DNA from: Anisus vortex
Taxonomy: Eukaryota > Mollusca > Gastropoda > Planorbidae
Length of the DNA: 64,000 nt
Assembly: GCA_949126835.1 (NCBI GenBank)
Contig: OX421505.1
Location: forward strand, 3,591,587-3,655,586
Direction of reading: 5' to 3'
Part shown: positions 1-11,640 of the stretch, in pieces
How positions within the stretch are numbered: the first letter of the stretch is position 1
Layout of the letters: each line of letters begins with the position of its first letter
Position numbers and translations under genes: made by a program
Notes under the pieces: model-generated
Database searches by the model: none
The model's input: only the letters and a program-made list of their open reading frames with translations
What the model was told of the DNA's origin: nothing

Positions 1-610
1 GGCTGCTGATGTGTTATCATAAAGCTGAGCCTAAAGGTCAAAGTATATCTGATCCAGCTCGATTTATTTTTAAACTCTCGTGTATTTGGTTTTAGTCCAA
101 ATCTCTTTGTTCGTTATATATCAAGGACCTGGTGATGCCGATTATGATGATGATGATGGTTATTTATATAACGCGACTAGTTTCCCTGCATTCCAAATGC
201 AAAGCTGTTTAAACAATATATCACTGAATTCAGTGCTTTATATTGATTAACTTATTTACGTATTGGAGTGATCGATGCAGATGATAATTATGATTTTAAC
301 AAATAAATGTCGCCAGTACTTCACACAATAGACATCCAGTACATCTGACATAGACTTCTTTAAACATAACATTAATCCCCATAAGGCTAAACCATCGCCT
401 TTGGAAGAATTTCTTTTTCTCTAGTAAGTCTTCTAATACAAGTAATTAAGATTTGCCTTTAGTTTCATTTATTTATTTATAGCAAAATGGTAAATTTGTC
501 CTTTTTTTATTAAAAAAATGTGAGCAAAAAGTAATGTTGATTGGCTGGTATTAGAGACTTATCTGGTTCTAAAAAATTTTTGATATTTTTAGGCAGTGCT
601 TTTTTTCTTT
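1..610. other. AT-rich stretch without recognised gene
   Basis: I read this on both strands and see no coding pattern, splice-flanked exon or recognisable repeat apart from a short GAT run near 145-165. It may be intron or intergenic DNA upstream of the protease gene. Confidence 0.5.
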
Positions 611-614
611 AAAA

Positions 615-765
615 AAAAAAGGTACCGGAACTCCCATAAAAAGGTACCGGAACTCCTATAAATAGGTACCGGAACTCTCCTATTTTTGTCCGTCGTGTCA
701 TAAAGAAATAACACTGAAATTAGTAGTCTATGGAAAAAAGGTGCCGGAATGCCGTTCCGGTGCGT
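615..765. repeat. short 22-bp tandem repeat with GGTACCGGAACT core
   Basis: Three 22-bp units begin at 621, 643 and 665, each with the core GGTACCGGAACT. A diverged GGTGCCGGAATGCCG follows near 739. The family is unknown. It may be one end of a mobile element whose other end I cannot find. Confidence 0.55.
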
Positions 766-859
766 TAACATTAGAAAAAAAGCACTGTTTTTAGGTAATA
801 ACACAAGTACTTTAAATCATCTGTCATTTCATCACACACGGTGTTATTACTCAACAAAT

Positions 860-930
860 ATTTCTATAAGATAAATTCCCCAGCATTGCCAGGGGGAAAA
901 ATAAAACAGGCCTGCATAAGCTACAAATAG
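860..930 (+). repeat. dispersed repeat, partner of the 20161-20245 copy
   Basis: The stretch with GGGGGAAAAATAAAACAGGC followed by CTGCATAAGCTAC recurs on the opposite strand near 20165-20210. That copy sits beside a LINE C-terminal remnant, so this is probably the tail of the same LINE family. Confidence 0.4.
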
Positions 931-1052
931 AAATGGTATAAACTACAATTAACAGAAATCTATAGATCTAAAAATTAAAACAAATATTACTTTTTGCTGA
1001 AGAAATTTAGGAAATTAATGCAAAATAAATATTGTTAATCGAGTTATACAGG

Positions 1053-1116
1053 CCTTCCAATACAAGCCTTCCAATACAAGCCTTCCAATACAAGCCTTCC
1101 AATAAAAGCCTTCAGT
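1053..1116. repeat. 14-bp tandem repeat (CCTTCCAATACAAG), 5 units
   Basis: Units begin at 1053, 1067, 1081, 1095 and 1109. The last is diverged. The array abuts the 5' edge of the LINE pseudogene that follows. Confidence 0.8.
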
Positions 1117-2080
1117 CATAGGGGTTATCAAACTAGACAGTTTTAAAGCTCTGGGACAGCAGGAAGTCAAAAACATAATTAAATCTCTATCTGAAAAAAA
1201 AACGTGCGAACTAGACTGCATGCCAAAGAAGCTACTAAAAGAGATACTAAATACCATTCTTCCCGTGATAACAAAGATAATAAAGTCAGCACTGGAACAA
1301 AGAACCTTTACAACATGCTGGATAACCGCAATTATCAGACCACTGATTAAGAAGGCTGGGCTAGATCTAATTGCTAACAACTACAGACCCGTGAGCAACT
1401 TGTCTTTCCTTTCAAAAGTTCTAGAAAAGTCTGCTCTCACTCAACTAATGTAGCACTGCAATAAAAATGGCATAATTCCTGATTATCAATCTGCATACAG
1501 ACCACACTATAGTTGCGAAACTGCTCTGGTCAAATGAATGAATGATCTTCTAAGGGCAATGGAACATCAGGAGGTAACATCTTTGATGGCAATATATCTA
1601 AGTGCTGCTTTCGATACAGTAGATCATAACATTTGAGTGTCTGTGTTAGAAGCTAAATTCGGCATCGAAGGAAAAGCTCTAAACTGGTTGTCAGCTATTT
1701 AAGACAAAGAAGCTGCAAAGTAAATGTTGGAGAAGCGTACTCTGAACCACAAAAAATGACTTTTTCAGTCCTGCAGGGACTGCTCTGTTTTGATCAAAAC
1801 AACTAATTAAAAAATGCCAAATAAACTATCTACTAGTCAACAATGAGAACATCCTTAAATCAACTCAAATAAAATATCTTAAAGTATATTTAGATGAAAA
1901 TCTAACCCTCAAAGGGCAAATAAAAAACAAATGTAAATCTGCAATGTGGAATCTGCAAAGAATAAAAAGTCTTAGAAACATTATAATAGAAGAGGCATGT
2001 GAAACACTAACCGTAGTCCTGGTAATCTCTCGTCTAGACTACGCAAACTGTCTATACATTGGACTGCCAGAGTGTGATGT
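1117..2080 (+). pseudogene. CR1/Jockey-type LINE reverse transcriptase remnant
   Basis: The + strand reads through the N-terminal half of a non-LTR reverse transcriptase: NNYRPVSNLSFLSKVLEK, then PDYQSAYRPHYSCETAL, then YLSAAFDTVDHN (the catalytic motif-A region). In-frame stops lie at 1451, 1535, 1634 and 1700. After about 1800 the palm domain is missing and sequence resumes with the C-terminal part (QIKYLKVYLDENLTLKGQI, then SRLDYANCLYIGLPE). It is an old, internally deleted, non-functional copy. The CR1-like assignment rests on the motif wording. The exact clade is uncertain. Confidence 0.85.
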
Positions 2081-2398
2081 GTGTGTGTGTGCTTCCTTTT
2101 AAATTTCGATCTGGTACTTTGTTTGTTATGTGTTTTTTTTCGTCACTTCTCGAGGTCTAGCAGAGTGGAACAAGACGCCTAGGTACAGACCGCCAAAATC
2201 AGGCATACATTGTTACATAATTTAGAAAAAGGGATGTGGCAAGGCTGCCATTGTTGTATCCTAGATGTGCCTCAAGGTCAGAATGTTTCTTATTTATAAA
2301 TAGATATGAATAAGACACAATTTGAGTCCTTGTGTACTTGACTTTTGTCAAAATCTCTTGGTTCATCATAAATTGTATCGTCTCGGTGTGTAAAGGTC

Positions 2399-2416
2399 GG
2401 GGGGGGGGGGGGGGGT
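2399..2416. repeat. poly-G tract
   Basis: An uninterrupted run of G after GTC. Similar G or C runs occur near 5769, 2828, 7101, 55325 and 56375. It is a homopolymer and its length may be unreliable in assembly. Confidence 0.8.
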
Positions 2417-2574
2417 TATATCACAAGTGACTTTCTTAGACCCTTGAAGAATCCGCTTTTTCGCACACTTACACAGCCAAATTTTTAACTAACAAGAACG
2501 AATGATGACAGCTGTATTTCCCTCAATTCGACAAACATGCAATCTACATCTAGCCTTTTAAACAATGTAAAAGT

Positions 2575-2705
2575 AAGATAAGATAATAATGGGCATTTCT
2601 TATAGCGCTTCTATCCATGCTATTAAATTAGCATGCTCAGTGCGCTCTTGGTGTGAATTGTAGTGGCAGATGTATTAGCCAAAGAGAAACTTCTTTAAGT
2701 TATTT
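2575..2705 (-). repeat. LINE 3' tail fragment, related to 46925-47200
   Basis: The segment with CAGTGCGCTCTTGGTGTGAA followed by TTGTAGTGGCAGATGTATT matches the stretch near 46935-46970, which is the C-terminal end of a LINE open frame on the - strand. Here only the tail remains. Confidence 0.55.
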
Positions 2706-3131
2706 TTACTAATCATACGTACCAAATTCTAGTGGTCGCCACAACGTAACGCTCTAGACTCTAGACCATAGGTTCTCAACCTTTTTCGGCTCACCGCCCC
2801 CTTTTACATTTTTTTTCCGCTCATCGCCCCCCCCCCCCCAACTTAATTTTAGCGGAAACATTTGTTAATTAAAGGGAGATAATTAACCCGTTTTATTTGA
2901 GGTAATATTTCAATTTTTCTTCTTTTATAAAAAACTAAAAGGCTTGCATTTATAACTTTGAAATGATATAATAGAACTGTAAAAAAATTATTTGAAAATT
3001 TTATAAATATTGTATAACTAAAGAATTTATATGAATATTTTGAAGCATTACAATAACTACCCAGTTTGTATAATTACTACGTATCTATACCGAACAGTTA
3101 TTGTGGTTACCACTTTACGAAGGATTTAAAC

Positions 3132-4925
3132 CAGTGGTTCTTAACCTTTTGAAGTCGGGGGAGCACTTTAGATCATGACAAAAATTGGGGGAGCACCAAA
3201 ATCAAGGAGTAAAAAAAAACAACAAATACACAAACGTACGACTTTTATTGAAAATAAAAGATTATAACATAAGAGTTTAATATTATAACATGACAAACAA
3301 ATTTGCAATAAACATAAATTTAATAAGTAAAAAAATAACATTGAGCAAAATTTAAATCGGAAAAATAAAAAGATTTAAAGTGAAACCTGAACTTGACGGT
3401 TTTTACAACTTTCAGTGATATTAGGCCTAATTTTAGAAATAGCTACCCTCAATTCTTCATCCAAAATAGTAAGTGTTGCTCGTTTTTTAATTTTTATGTT
3501 GGTGACTATCGAGAAACCGAGTTCACACAAATATGATGTTGAAAATTGCAACAAGATTTTAAGTGCCTTCATGCAGAGAGCTGAGTATTCTTCTTGCACA
3601 AAGATCCAAAATTCCTCCAGAACAATTGTGTAAAATTTTATTTTAAGTGTACGATCCGATGATAGGTTAATTAATTCTTCTTCTTCTTGGTATGACAACT
3701 TACTATTTCATGTATCAACCGTGGCAAAGGGATTACGTATCCAGTCATATGTTTCTACGTTTATTGATGGAAAAACAAATTCAATCTTTTCGTCTAATAA
3801 AGTTAAATGCTCTGTTACTGCTGAAATAATTTCGTCGGTAGTGTTATCATTAAGAGAAGGAAAGATATCTACTTTCTTTTTCTCCAACAAACGATTTTTC
3901 CAAAAAATAACTTTTTCCCGATAGGCTGTCAATTTGTCGGTCGATGATAAAAAAAATTATTTTCTTCCTTGAAGGCTGGTATTAACACAATTTAAAGAAT
4001 CAAAATTATCAGCTAAATATGCCAATTTAGCACACCAAATGTCATTTTGAAGATATTCCACAAAATCATCCATATTTTCATTTTGGAAAAAGGTTATCAA
4101 TTCATCCTTCAGTTCTAAGAAACGACGTAACACTTTCCTTTGGATAACCATCTCACTTCAGAATGCAAAAGCGAAGATTCGTCCTTGGCTTCCATAGAGA
4201 TGCAAAGATTTTTAAAGACGCGTATTTTCAATGGTCTCGATTTTATGAAGTTTACCATATTTACAACTTTGTCTAGCACAGGTTTTAATGCTGCTGGTAA
4301 TGTTTTGGACACCAGAGAAACAGTGAGTAGATATAATATTGGCGTTTCTTTTCTTGGCGAGAGTCACAAACCCTTTTAATGAGCCTACCATTGATGGAGC
4401 ACCGTCCGTACAAATTCCCACACACAACTCCCATGATATTTTGAATTGTTCGAAATAGGAAGAAATAGAATCAAAGACATCTTGTCATGTCGAACGTTCG
4501 GTAAGATCAAGACAGCATAGAAATTGATTCACTATTTCGGAACGGAAATTTACTGACCCGTTTTGAAAGCCGCTGTCAAAACGACCCAACCCCCCACTAT
4601 TCAAGCATAGAAAACACTTTTTTAAATACAATTAATGAGTTTAAAAGTTAAATATTTTGTTAGATAAAGGCATCAACTTTAATCACATATAATATTTGTT
4701 TTGTAACATTAGTACAAGTGAGTCAAAACTTCGTTACAAAAACAGTAAAAATAGGCAAAAGGCCGATTTTTCCCCGTTTGGACTACCTATTATAAGCATT
4801 TGTTCAGCTCAATCAGTTAGAGTAAGTGAGTGAACATTAAATTTTGAGTTTCATAATTTCGCGGAGCACTTGCAACTACCTCGCGGAGCACCAGTGCTCC
4901 TCGGAACACCGGTTAAGAACCACTG
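3132..4925. mobile_element. hAT transposon nested inside the outer hAT
   Basis: The left end is CAGTGGTTCTTAACC and the right end is GGTTAAGAACCACTG, a perfect 15-bp terminal inverted repeat. The flanking 8-bp duplication ATTTAAAC lies at 3124-3131 and 4926-4933. The subterminal words GGGGAGCACC and GCGGAGCAC recur at both ends. The interior holds a decayed transposase on the - strand. It inserted after the outer element was already in place. Confidence 0.95.
3375..4427 (-). pseudogene. hAT transposase remnant (ZBED5/SCAND3-like), frameshifted
   Basis: On the - strand, pieces in shifting frames line up with the second half of a hAT transposase. In order: GICTDGAPSMVGSLKGFV (around the second catalytic Asp), then VNMVNFIKSRPLKIRVFKNL and SSLLHSEVRWLSKGK, then a helical region, and finally the C-terminal dimerisation block (EEYSALCMKALKILLQFSTS, YLCELGFSIVTNIKIKKRA). 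Family knowledge places this block at the end of ZBED5/SCAND3-type transposases. The N-terminal BED zinc finger and first catalytic region are missing, and at least three frame breaks separate the pieces, so it cannot make an active enzyme. Confidence 0.88.
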
Positions 4926-5378
4926 ATTTAAACACATTAAAGGATATCTCGGTAATACAAACATATTAAAAGAGTAATATTAGCAGATGTTAAGGCGGCA
5001 GTCCGGTGAATCGACCATTAGACGAGACGGCCGCATACCATATTTTCCAAATACTAACCCCTACTTCATCGAAAAGTCATTGCGATTCTTATTTGTTCAA
5101 TAAAATGTATGCCTACTGTTGGGGGATATCAGATATTTAGTAGCACTTGCGTTTACATCATATTTCATCCAAAAACTAAACGATTCAAATAGCTGAGGTG
5201 TTGAAATTATAGCAGGTACGTTTGTACCGCCCATTTGCCCTTCATCGCCCCCCAATCGCCCCCGGGAATGTTATCGCCCCCCTAAAGCTTCTCATCGCCC
5301 CCTGGGGGGCGATATCGCCCCCGTTGAGAACCTATGCTCTAGACTAACCAGATCACCTCTGGGGAAGGGGCACTATTT

Positions 5379-5570
5379 CAATAGATTAACATTTGTTTAT
5401 ACAATACAGGCAATAGATTAACATTTGTTTATACAATACAGGAAATAGATTAACATTTGTTTATACAATACAGGCAATAGATTAACATTTGTTTATACAA
5501 TACAGGCAAAATATTAACATTTGTTTATACAATACAGGCAATATATTAACATTTGTTTACACAATACAGG
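5379..5570. repeat. 32-bp tandem repeat, 6 units
   Basis: Exactly six 32-bp units, each starting CAATAGATTAACATTTG and ending in ATACAATACAGG, with a few substitutions. The array ends 83 bp before the first recognised exon of the protease gene. Confidence 0.95.
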
Positions 5571-5653
5571 CAATAGCTAAGACCTCATCATTAACTAAAT
5601 TTAAATGTATAATAGAATGATACTAAATTCATAGAATGTTTATATTTTTTCAG

Positions 5654-5694
5654 AGTCATCTATAGCTAGACGTGAAATGCAGTCTATTTCTCAG
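5654..5694 (+). CDS. predicted internal exon of the serine-protease-like gene (exon a)
   Basis: This 41-bp exon has strong splice sites: a pyrimidine tract ending TTTTTTCAG before it and CAG|GTAGGT after it. Only one frame is open. It enters with two bases of a split codon, reads SSIARREMQSISQ and ends exactly on a codon boundary, which is the phase required by the next exon at 12904. The exon before it, which must end after one codon base, was not found, so the gene's start is unknown. The intron that follows is about 7.2 kb and contains an RTE-type LINE. The exon call is inferred from splice sites and phase. Confidence 0.5.
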
Positions 5695-5941
5695 GTAGGT
5701 TTAATTTAAACGTTTCTATAGCGTAAATAGACAATTTTAGGCTACAGTACAAAGAATGAGGGTAGGTGGGGGGGGGGGGGAATAGGTGCTCGTCCCAAAC
5801 CCCCCGGCCCACATTTAGTTGTTTTTTTAACCGAGAATTTTTTTAGAAAATTGTTTTAGAATATTATTATATAGCAGTAATAATACAAACAAGAACACGG
5901 ATATATTCATCTCGACTGAAAAATATCTCAAATTAATAAAA

Positions 5942-6115
5942 TAAAACTTTAGAAACATAGAACAAAACAAATAAATGTAGGCTATCATTTACTAACTTAA
6001 TTAAAACTTTAGAAACTTGGAACAAAACAAATAAATGTATCATTTACCAACTTAATATAAAACTTTAGAAATATAGAACAGCGCAAACAAATGCAGCATT
6101 TATTAACTCAATATA
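5942..6115. repeat. imperfect ~60-bp repeat, 3 copies
   Basis: Three successive copies contain AAAACTTTAGAAACATAGAA followed by CAAAACAAATAAATG and a CATTTACTAACTTAAT-like ending. The copies are diverged from one another. Confidence 0.7.
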
Positions 6116-7345
6116 AAAGTAAAACAGTAGGGTCTAAACAAAAGCTTAACGATGGTAAATATTAAAATAGTGTGTTTTCAAGTTCTTTTTAAAATGATGA
6201 TAGAACTTGTTTGCCTGAGTTGGATGAGAAGCAGATTCCATACTTTCGGGCCAGATATTGAAAACGCTCTCATGTCAAAGGTCGTCAGAGAGAAACGGGG
6301 CTCCTCCAGAAGCGAGGATTTTTCTTTGCGGAGCATAAGGTTTGATTAGTTCCTTGAGATAAAAACGCATCTGGTTGTTATGTAGACACTGATGGCAAAG
6401 CATCGCCACTTTCTTTTAAATTTTGGCTCTCACAGGAGCCCATATAGTCGACGCAGGAGAACTGTTGCAGAATTGCGCTTTAACTAAGGCCTATACATGA
6501 CTAGCCGAGCGGTACTGTTTTGAGTACCCTAGAGACTTAATCGTCAGGTGTCTCGGTTAGCAGAGCGTTACTGTAGTCAAAGCGTGAGTGTACAAAGACA
6601 GTGGCAAGTTTATTTGCTTTTAGTCAAGCGACAGATGAGGTCAGATATGACCAAGTCTATACAACTGTATATAAAGGCCCCTACATAGATTGCTTATGTA
6701 GGAGTTGAAAGACAATTGTTAGTCAGGGATGACACCCATTTAAAAAAAAATCATTTCTACAAAGGGAATATGGCAGTTCATGACTATCAGTGTTTCCAAA
6801 CATTTAACTTTAACCCTTTTTTTTAAGGGTTCCGATATATATAGTTTATAGGCCTATATATGATTTTCTGTATAAAAATTATATTTTTATTTTATTAAAT
6901 CAGTAGATAGATATAGCCTATAGATTTTATTTTATGTTTCAACTACCGGCATTGACATTTATAATGTAGGCTCTATAGGCCTATTAGGTTTAAAATAGTT
7001 TAGGAGGAAATAGTGCACCATTTTAGAATCAGCTTTTAACAGTTCACTATCTCCACTTGCATATTTGCCCCTCCCTCCAATTTGTAGTCTATTATATGCC
7101 TCCCCCCCCCCCCCCGCCCTTTATTTCTTGCCCACCCCCTGCATCCCTAATTGGTAGGCCTACATTAGACCCGGCCTTACCTTGCTACGCCGCTGCACGA
7201 ATCTAGAGTAAAGGTGCAACATGATATACATTATTGATTAGTAATATTACAGTCTAGAGTTTACACAAATAGTTTTTAATTAGACGTTTAAATTAACAAC
7301 AACATGAACAACCAAAAAAAAAAAAAACAACAAAATTAAATAGTC
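6116..7345. other. intronic DNA with possible unclassified repeat
   Basis: It lies inside the first recognised intron. A denser, less AT-rich block at about 6200-6700 looks like decayed repeat sequence but matches no family I can name. A C-run near 7101 and the words CCTTGCTACGCCGCTG at about 7178 resemble the right end of a hAT-like MITE, but I find no matching left end. Confidence 0.35.
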
Positions 7346-7354
7346 AAAGTAAGT

Positions 7355-7425
7355 AAGTAAAGTAAAGTATCCCGTCGGACCAAATTGATCCATAGGAGGG
7401 CCGGTGAAGCAGTCAAAGTGGACAT
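7355..7425 (-). repeat. fragment of tRNA-derived SINE family A (tail)
   Basis: AAAGTAAAGTATCCCGTCGG followed by ACCAAATTGATCCATAGG and GCCGGTGAAGCAG matches the tail end of the full SINE at 31070-31325 in the same orientation. Confidence 0.65.
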
Positions 7426-8367
7426 ATTTAATTGTACCGCTAAAATGTTGTCGTTCTCATTTTTATAAAAAAAAATATCTTTAATTAAGTAAACTTTAAT
7501 TGAAGAGAATTTCATTTAGATAAGTTTATTTATTTATTTTATCGCACAACTAAGTAATTTCTTAAATGTGAGCCTACTTATAAAGGTCCAAGGTTGGCAA
7601 TGCCAGGGCGGGAGTGGGAGATAAGCACCCACTCCTCTAGAAATGCTCTAAAAGGCCCGCGTCTCATAATGCCTCTGTCAACTAAAGTCCAACTCCTGGC
7701 CTTCACGTGTGGCTTAATTCTCTAAGCCCGGCGGACCATGTTGCTACTAACAGGAGAAGGGGCGAAGGCGTTCCACTGGCGCCTTAAAACCAGTCGCTTC
7801 GGGTAGATGAGGCTCGTTAACCTTTGTTGGTAGTTCATCTAGGAGAAGGCAACTCTGACTCCAAACCTCCGCTGCCTTGCGGCTATACCTGTTACCCGGG
7901 AAAGGCTAAGGGAGTAAACCCCGACAGAAAATCAGGAAACGGAGTACCTACAGGCGGTCTGTATATAAAAGCTATCTACATTCCGGCTTCTCCTGCGACG
8001 TCATTGGCGCCAAGCTGCATCGACGCAAGTCGCTCCCTTGGTTACACCAGTAACGTGGAGAGGGGGGATCTGCTGTTTGGGCTACAGCTAATTCTCCATA
8101 CATCACCCGCCCAGGCTTGCATCACCTCTGTAGAGGACACTCCAGCGTCGCCGCAAGGTGTCGGCAAAACACGGGAAGCAGCAGTCTACCGGTTCTAAGC
8201 CAAAGCTCAATTGACGTAGAGCTGGGCGCCAGGGGTTGCTTCCGACGGTGGGAGAGACTAACAAGTTTCACTGGACAGCTACCGCCCGCCTTAAACTGGG
8301 CAGCCCCCAGTCAAATAGGTGCTATCCCGTCATGGCCTGCCTTCTCCACTGGGTGCGTGGAGATTAG

Positions 8368-9471
8368 AGCACCAGCTCAACAAGTGGGCCAAAAAGCCCT
8401 GCACCAGGAAATACGAAAAATAAAAAGAAGACTCCAGCTCTTCGAATTGCAAGCTGGAACGTTAAGACTATGTGTCCCGGCATCATAACTGACCTGCAAT
8501 CCATCAACGATATGCGGAAGACAGGCATCATCGACAGAGAACTTGACAGGCTAAAAATTGACATCGCCTGCCTCCAGGAGACTAGGCTACCAGACAGCGG
8601 CTCACTGAAAGAAACAAACTACACATTCTTCTGGCAAGGCAGACCCACAGGTGCACCAAAACAGCATGGCGTTTGTTATGCAGTGAAGAATACCCTCCTA
8701 CCCTCCATTGAACCCCCATCATCAGGCACGGAGAGGATCATCGCACTACGACTCAGAACATCTGATGGCCCGGCCAACATATTTAGTGTGTACGCCCCAA
8801 CTCTCTGCTCTACCTCAGAAGAGAAGGACCAGTTCTACGACGCCTTAGAACAAGCAATAGCCGGCATCCACAAAAATGAGGCAATATATCTCTTAGGAGA
8901 CTTCAACGCTAGAGTGGGGGGAGACCACGTGGCTTGGCCCACGTGCCTTGGTCTTTTTGGAAGGGGCAAAATAAATGAGAACGGACAGAGATTGCTGGAA
9001 CTGTGTTGTTCACGGGGCTTGTGTGTGACTAACACTTTCTTTAAATGCAAAGATATACACCAAGTGTCCTGGAGACACCCTCGATCGCGCCAATGGCACC
9101 AGTTGGACCTCATCATCACCAGGCGTTCACAACTTGCTAGTGTTCTTCTCACCCGTAGTTACCATAGTGCCGACTGCGACACTGATCACTCCCTAGTGGC
9201 CAGCAAGGTACGAATAATGCGAAGGAACTCGTATCACACCAAAGAAAAGAGACGTCAACGCATAAACACCTATTGCATGAAGGACCCATTAAAAACACAG
9301 CTTTACATTGGCAAAATACAAGAAGCCCTCCCAAAATCAACCCAAAATGTCACTATTGACTCCAAATGGTCGGATCTCCGCGATTCGATATACGACTCAG
9401 CAATACATGCCTTTGGCAAAAAAAAAAACGCGAAAACACGGACTGGTTCGACGCCAACTGGGATGAAATGA
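8368..9471 (+). pseudogene. LINE endonuclease domain (APE-like)
   Basis: The open frame runs from 8368, before the first ATG at 8470. Reading through from 8431 gives LRIASWNVKTM, the usual start of LINE endonucleases, so the biological frame extends upstream of that ATG. Later motifs are IACLQETRLP (catalytic Glu), VYAPT, LLGDFNARVGG (Asp/Asn pair) and DCDTDHSLV (terminal Asp/His). These four motifs make up the nicking active site. The frame breaks at the A-run 9419-9428, where the true protein continues in the frame of the next entry. Confidence 0.88.
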
Positions 9472-10390
9472 AACCTGTCACCGAAGCTAAAAGGAAAGCT
9501 CTCCTGGCATACAAGGAGAAGCCTACTCCCGACACACTGCACGCCCTCAAAACAGCTAAGATGCATGCTCAGAGGGTTGCCCGTCAATGTGCCAATACCT
9601 ACTGGCTTAACCTCTGCTCAAGCATACAATCAGCTGCTGATATGGGAAACGCCAAAGCCATGTACGAAAACATTAAAAAAGCAATCGGCCCTACGACGTC
9701 AAAGGTTGCACCCCTAAAATCCAAAACTGGAGAAATCATCAAGGACGAAGCGGAACAGCTCAAACGCTGGATTGAACATTACCTGGAACTGTATGCAACA
9801 GTTAACACAGTCTCCAGCACCGCCCTAGATGACATCCCCGACATGCCGCTCATGGAAGAACTAGATGCCATTCCCACACAGGAAGAGCTAAGCAAAGCCA
9901 TCGACCGCCTAGCCTGTGGAAAAGCCCCTGGGAGCGATGGAATACCTCCAGAAGCTCTGAAGAACGGTAAGACAGTGCTGCTCCAGCCCTTACACGAGCT
10001 GCAAGTCCTCTGCTGGGAACAGGGATACATCCCCCAGGACATGAAGGACGCAAACATAGTGACGCTATATAAGAATAAGGGCGATAGAAGCGACTGCAAT
10101 AACTACCGCGGTATCTCGCTTCTGAGCATCGTAGGAAAGGCTTTTGCCCGCGTCACTCTTACTCGCTTGCAGAGTTTAGCCTCCCGAGTTTATCCAGAGT
10201 CACAATGTGGTTTTCGGGCGGGTCGGTCTACCATAGACATGGTGTTCTCCATACGGCAGATGCAGGAAAAATGTAGAGAGCAGCAGATGCCACTATACAT
10301 CGCCTTCATAGACCTGACAAAAGCCTTTGATTTAGTTAGTCGCAGTGGGCTGTTCCAAATTCTGGAAAAATTGGCTGTCCCTCACACTTA
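9429..10390 (+). pseudogene. LINE reverse transcriptase, N-terminal half
   Basis: This continues from the endonuclease in another frame. It has a linker rich in charged residues, then KAIDRLACGKAPGSDGIPPE, NYRGISLLSIVGKAFARV, YPESQCGFRAGRSTIDMV and IAFIDLTKAFDLV (motif A with the first catalytic Asp). A second frame break falls between about 10370 and 10400, after GLFQILEKL. The coding sense ends there even though this frame runs on to 10484. Confidence 0.88.
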
Positions 10391-10399
10391 CTCGCCATC

Positions 10400-11599
10400 A
10401 TCAGACAGTTCCATGATAACATGCAGGGCACAGTGCACTTCAACGGAGCCACCTCTGAAGCCTTCCCAGTCAGTAGCGGTGTAAAGCAAGGCTGTGTACT
10501 CGCACCAACACTGTTCGCAATATTCTTCTCTATACTGCTCCGATACGCCTTCAAGGATAGTAGTGATGGAATCTGGTTACACACCAGAGCTGATGGAGGA
10601 CTTTTCAACACTGCCCGTCTCCGAGCCAAAACCAAAACGAAAGAGGTCCTAATTCGCGAGCTACTTTTTGCTGACGATGCGGCCCTGATATCACACACAG
10701 AAACAGGCCTACAACAGCTTGTGTCAAGCTTCGCCAACGCCTGCAAAGAATTCGGCCTGCAGGTGAGCATAAAGAAGACAAATATCATGGTCCAAGACAC
10801 ATGCTCCGTTCCTATCATTACTATAGAAAACGAAAACCTGGAAGTTGTGGACTGTTTCACCTACTTGGGGTCCAAGATTTCCAGCTCATTGTCCATAGAG
10901 GATGAACTAAATAGCAGAATCGGCAAGGCAGCTGCCACAATGGCTATACTTGGTAAACGGGTTTGGGAAAACACCAGGCTGACAGAAAGGACCAAACTAT
11001 GTGTCTACCAGGCCTGCGTCATCAGCACGCTGCTTTATGGTAGCGAATCATGGACAACCTATGCGTCCCATGAGCGCAAGCTAAATAGCTTCCACCTGAG
11101 GTGTCTGCGTCGCGTCCTTGGCATTAAATGGCAGGACAAAGTCCCTAACAGTGAGGTACTGACGCGCGCAAGCGCCCAAAGCATGTTCGCAGTCCTCAGT
11201 GAAAGGCGCCTAAGATGGCTAGGACATGTAAGAAGAATGAGTCCAGGCAGAATCCCAAAGGACCTCCTATATGGAGAATTGGCATCTGGGAAGAGAAAGA
11301 CAGGTCGCCCACGCCTCCGCTATAAAGATGTCTGTATGAGAGACATGAGAGCAGCCAGAATAAGTACAAGTGACTGGGAGGAGAAGGCAGAGGATCGGTC
11401 CACCTGGCGCACTGCTGTCAGGAAAGGGGTTAAAACGGCAGAGGAAAATAGAATGGAGGAGAGCATAAATAAAAGGGCTAAAAGAAAAGCGGAAAAAATA
11501 GGACCCACAGAACACGTGTGCAAAGGCTGTAAAAAAGACTGTCATTCAAGGATAGGCCTGCTCAGCCACACGAGGAAGTGCAACCTCGAATCACGGTGA
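10400..11599 (+). pseudogene. LINE reverse transcriptase, C-terminal half with Cys/His tail
   Basis: It resumes with FHDNMQGTV, then GVKQGCVLAPTLFAIFF (motif B), LLFADDAALISHT near 10664-10700 (catalytic Asp-Asp), the thumb (YLGSKISSSLSIEDELNSRI) and LLYGSESWTTY. Next come RRLRWLGHVRRMSPGRIPKD and GRPRLRYKDVCMRDM. The protein ends in CKGCKKDCHSRIGLLSHTRK plus C, a likely zinc-binding module. No internal stop occurs in this half. Confidence 0.9.
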
Positions 11600-11640
11600 T
11601 GCACCATCGTCTCGCGAGACGGAAGGATGCCATTGACTTA

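Larger units (their letters stand above)
2767..5336. mobile_element. hAT-type DNA transposon (outer element of a nest)
   Basis: The left end is CATAGGTTCTCAACC and the right end is its inverted copy GTTGAGAACCTATG. Both sides carry the 8-bp duplication CTCTAGAC (2759-2766 and 5337-5344), the length that hAT transposases produce. Without the second hAT inserted inside it, the element is about 770 bp and has no transposase, so it is non-autonomous. The subterminal regions are rich in ATCGCCCCC-type words. It shares the internal motif TTAATTAAAGGGAGATA (2865-2881) with the copies at 26088 and 58722. Confidence 0.9.
7560..11640 (+). mobile_element. RTE-type LINE, nearly full length, inactivated
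   Basis: The element carries a GC-richer 5' leader (7560-8367), an apurinic-type endonuclease followed by reverse transcriptase (8368-11599), and a short 3' UTR with CATCGTCTCGCGAGACGGAA near 11605. The single-ORF endonuclease-plus-RT layout and the terminal zinc-finger-like Cys/His tail are typical of RTE/BovB-like elements. The clade is judged from motif wording. Two frame breaks inactivate it, yet there are no other in-frame stops, so decay is modest. It lies in an intron of the protease gene in the same orientation. The 5' boundary is approximate and I could not identify target duplications. Confidence 0.85.

Noticed and set aside
2399..2416. Poly-G tract as a functional G-quadruplex
   Set aside because: It is a plain homopolymer, one of several G/C runs, with no gene or element boundary that gives it a role.
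5379..5570. CRISPR-like regular repeat array
   Set aside because: The 32-bp units are directly adjacent with no unique spacers, and the genome is eukaryotic. The same holds for the 30-, 34- and 59-bp arrays.
7824..8488. Two + strand frames upstream of the LINE endonuclease
   Set aside because: They overlap each other in different frames, show no motif and lie in the GC-rich leader of the RTE-type element. I treat them as leader sequence, though an uncharacterised ORF1 is not fully excluded.
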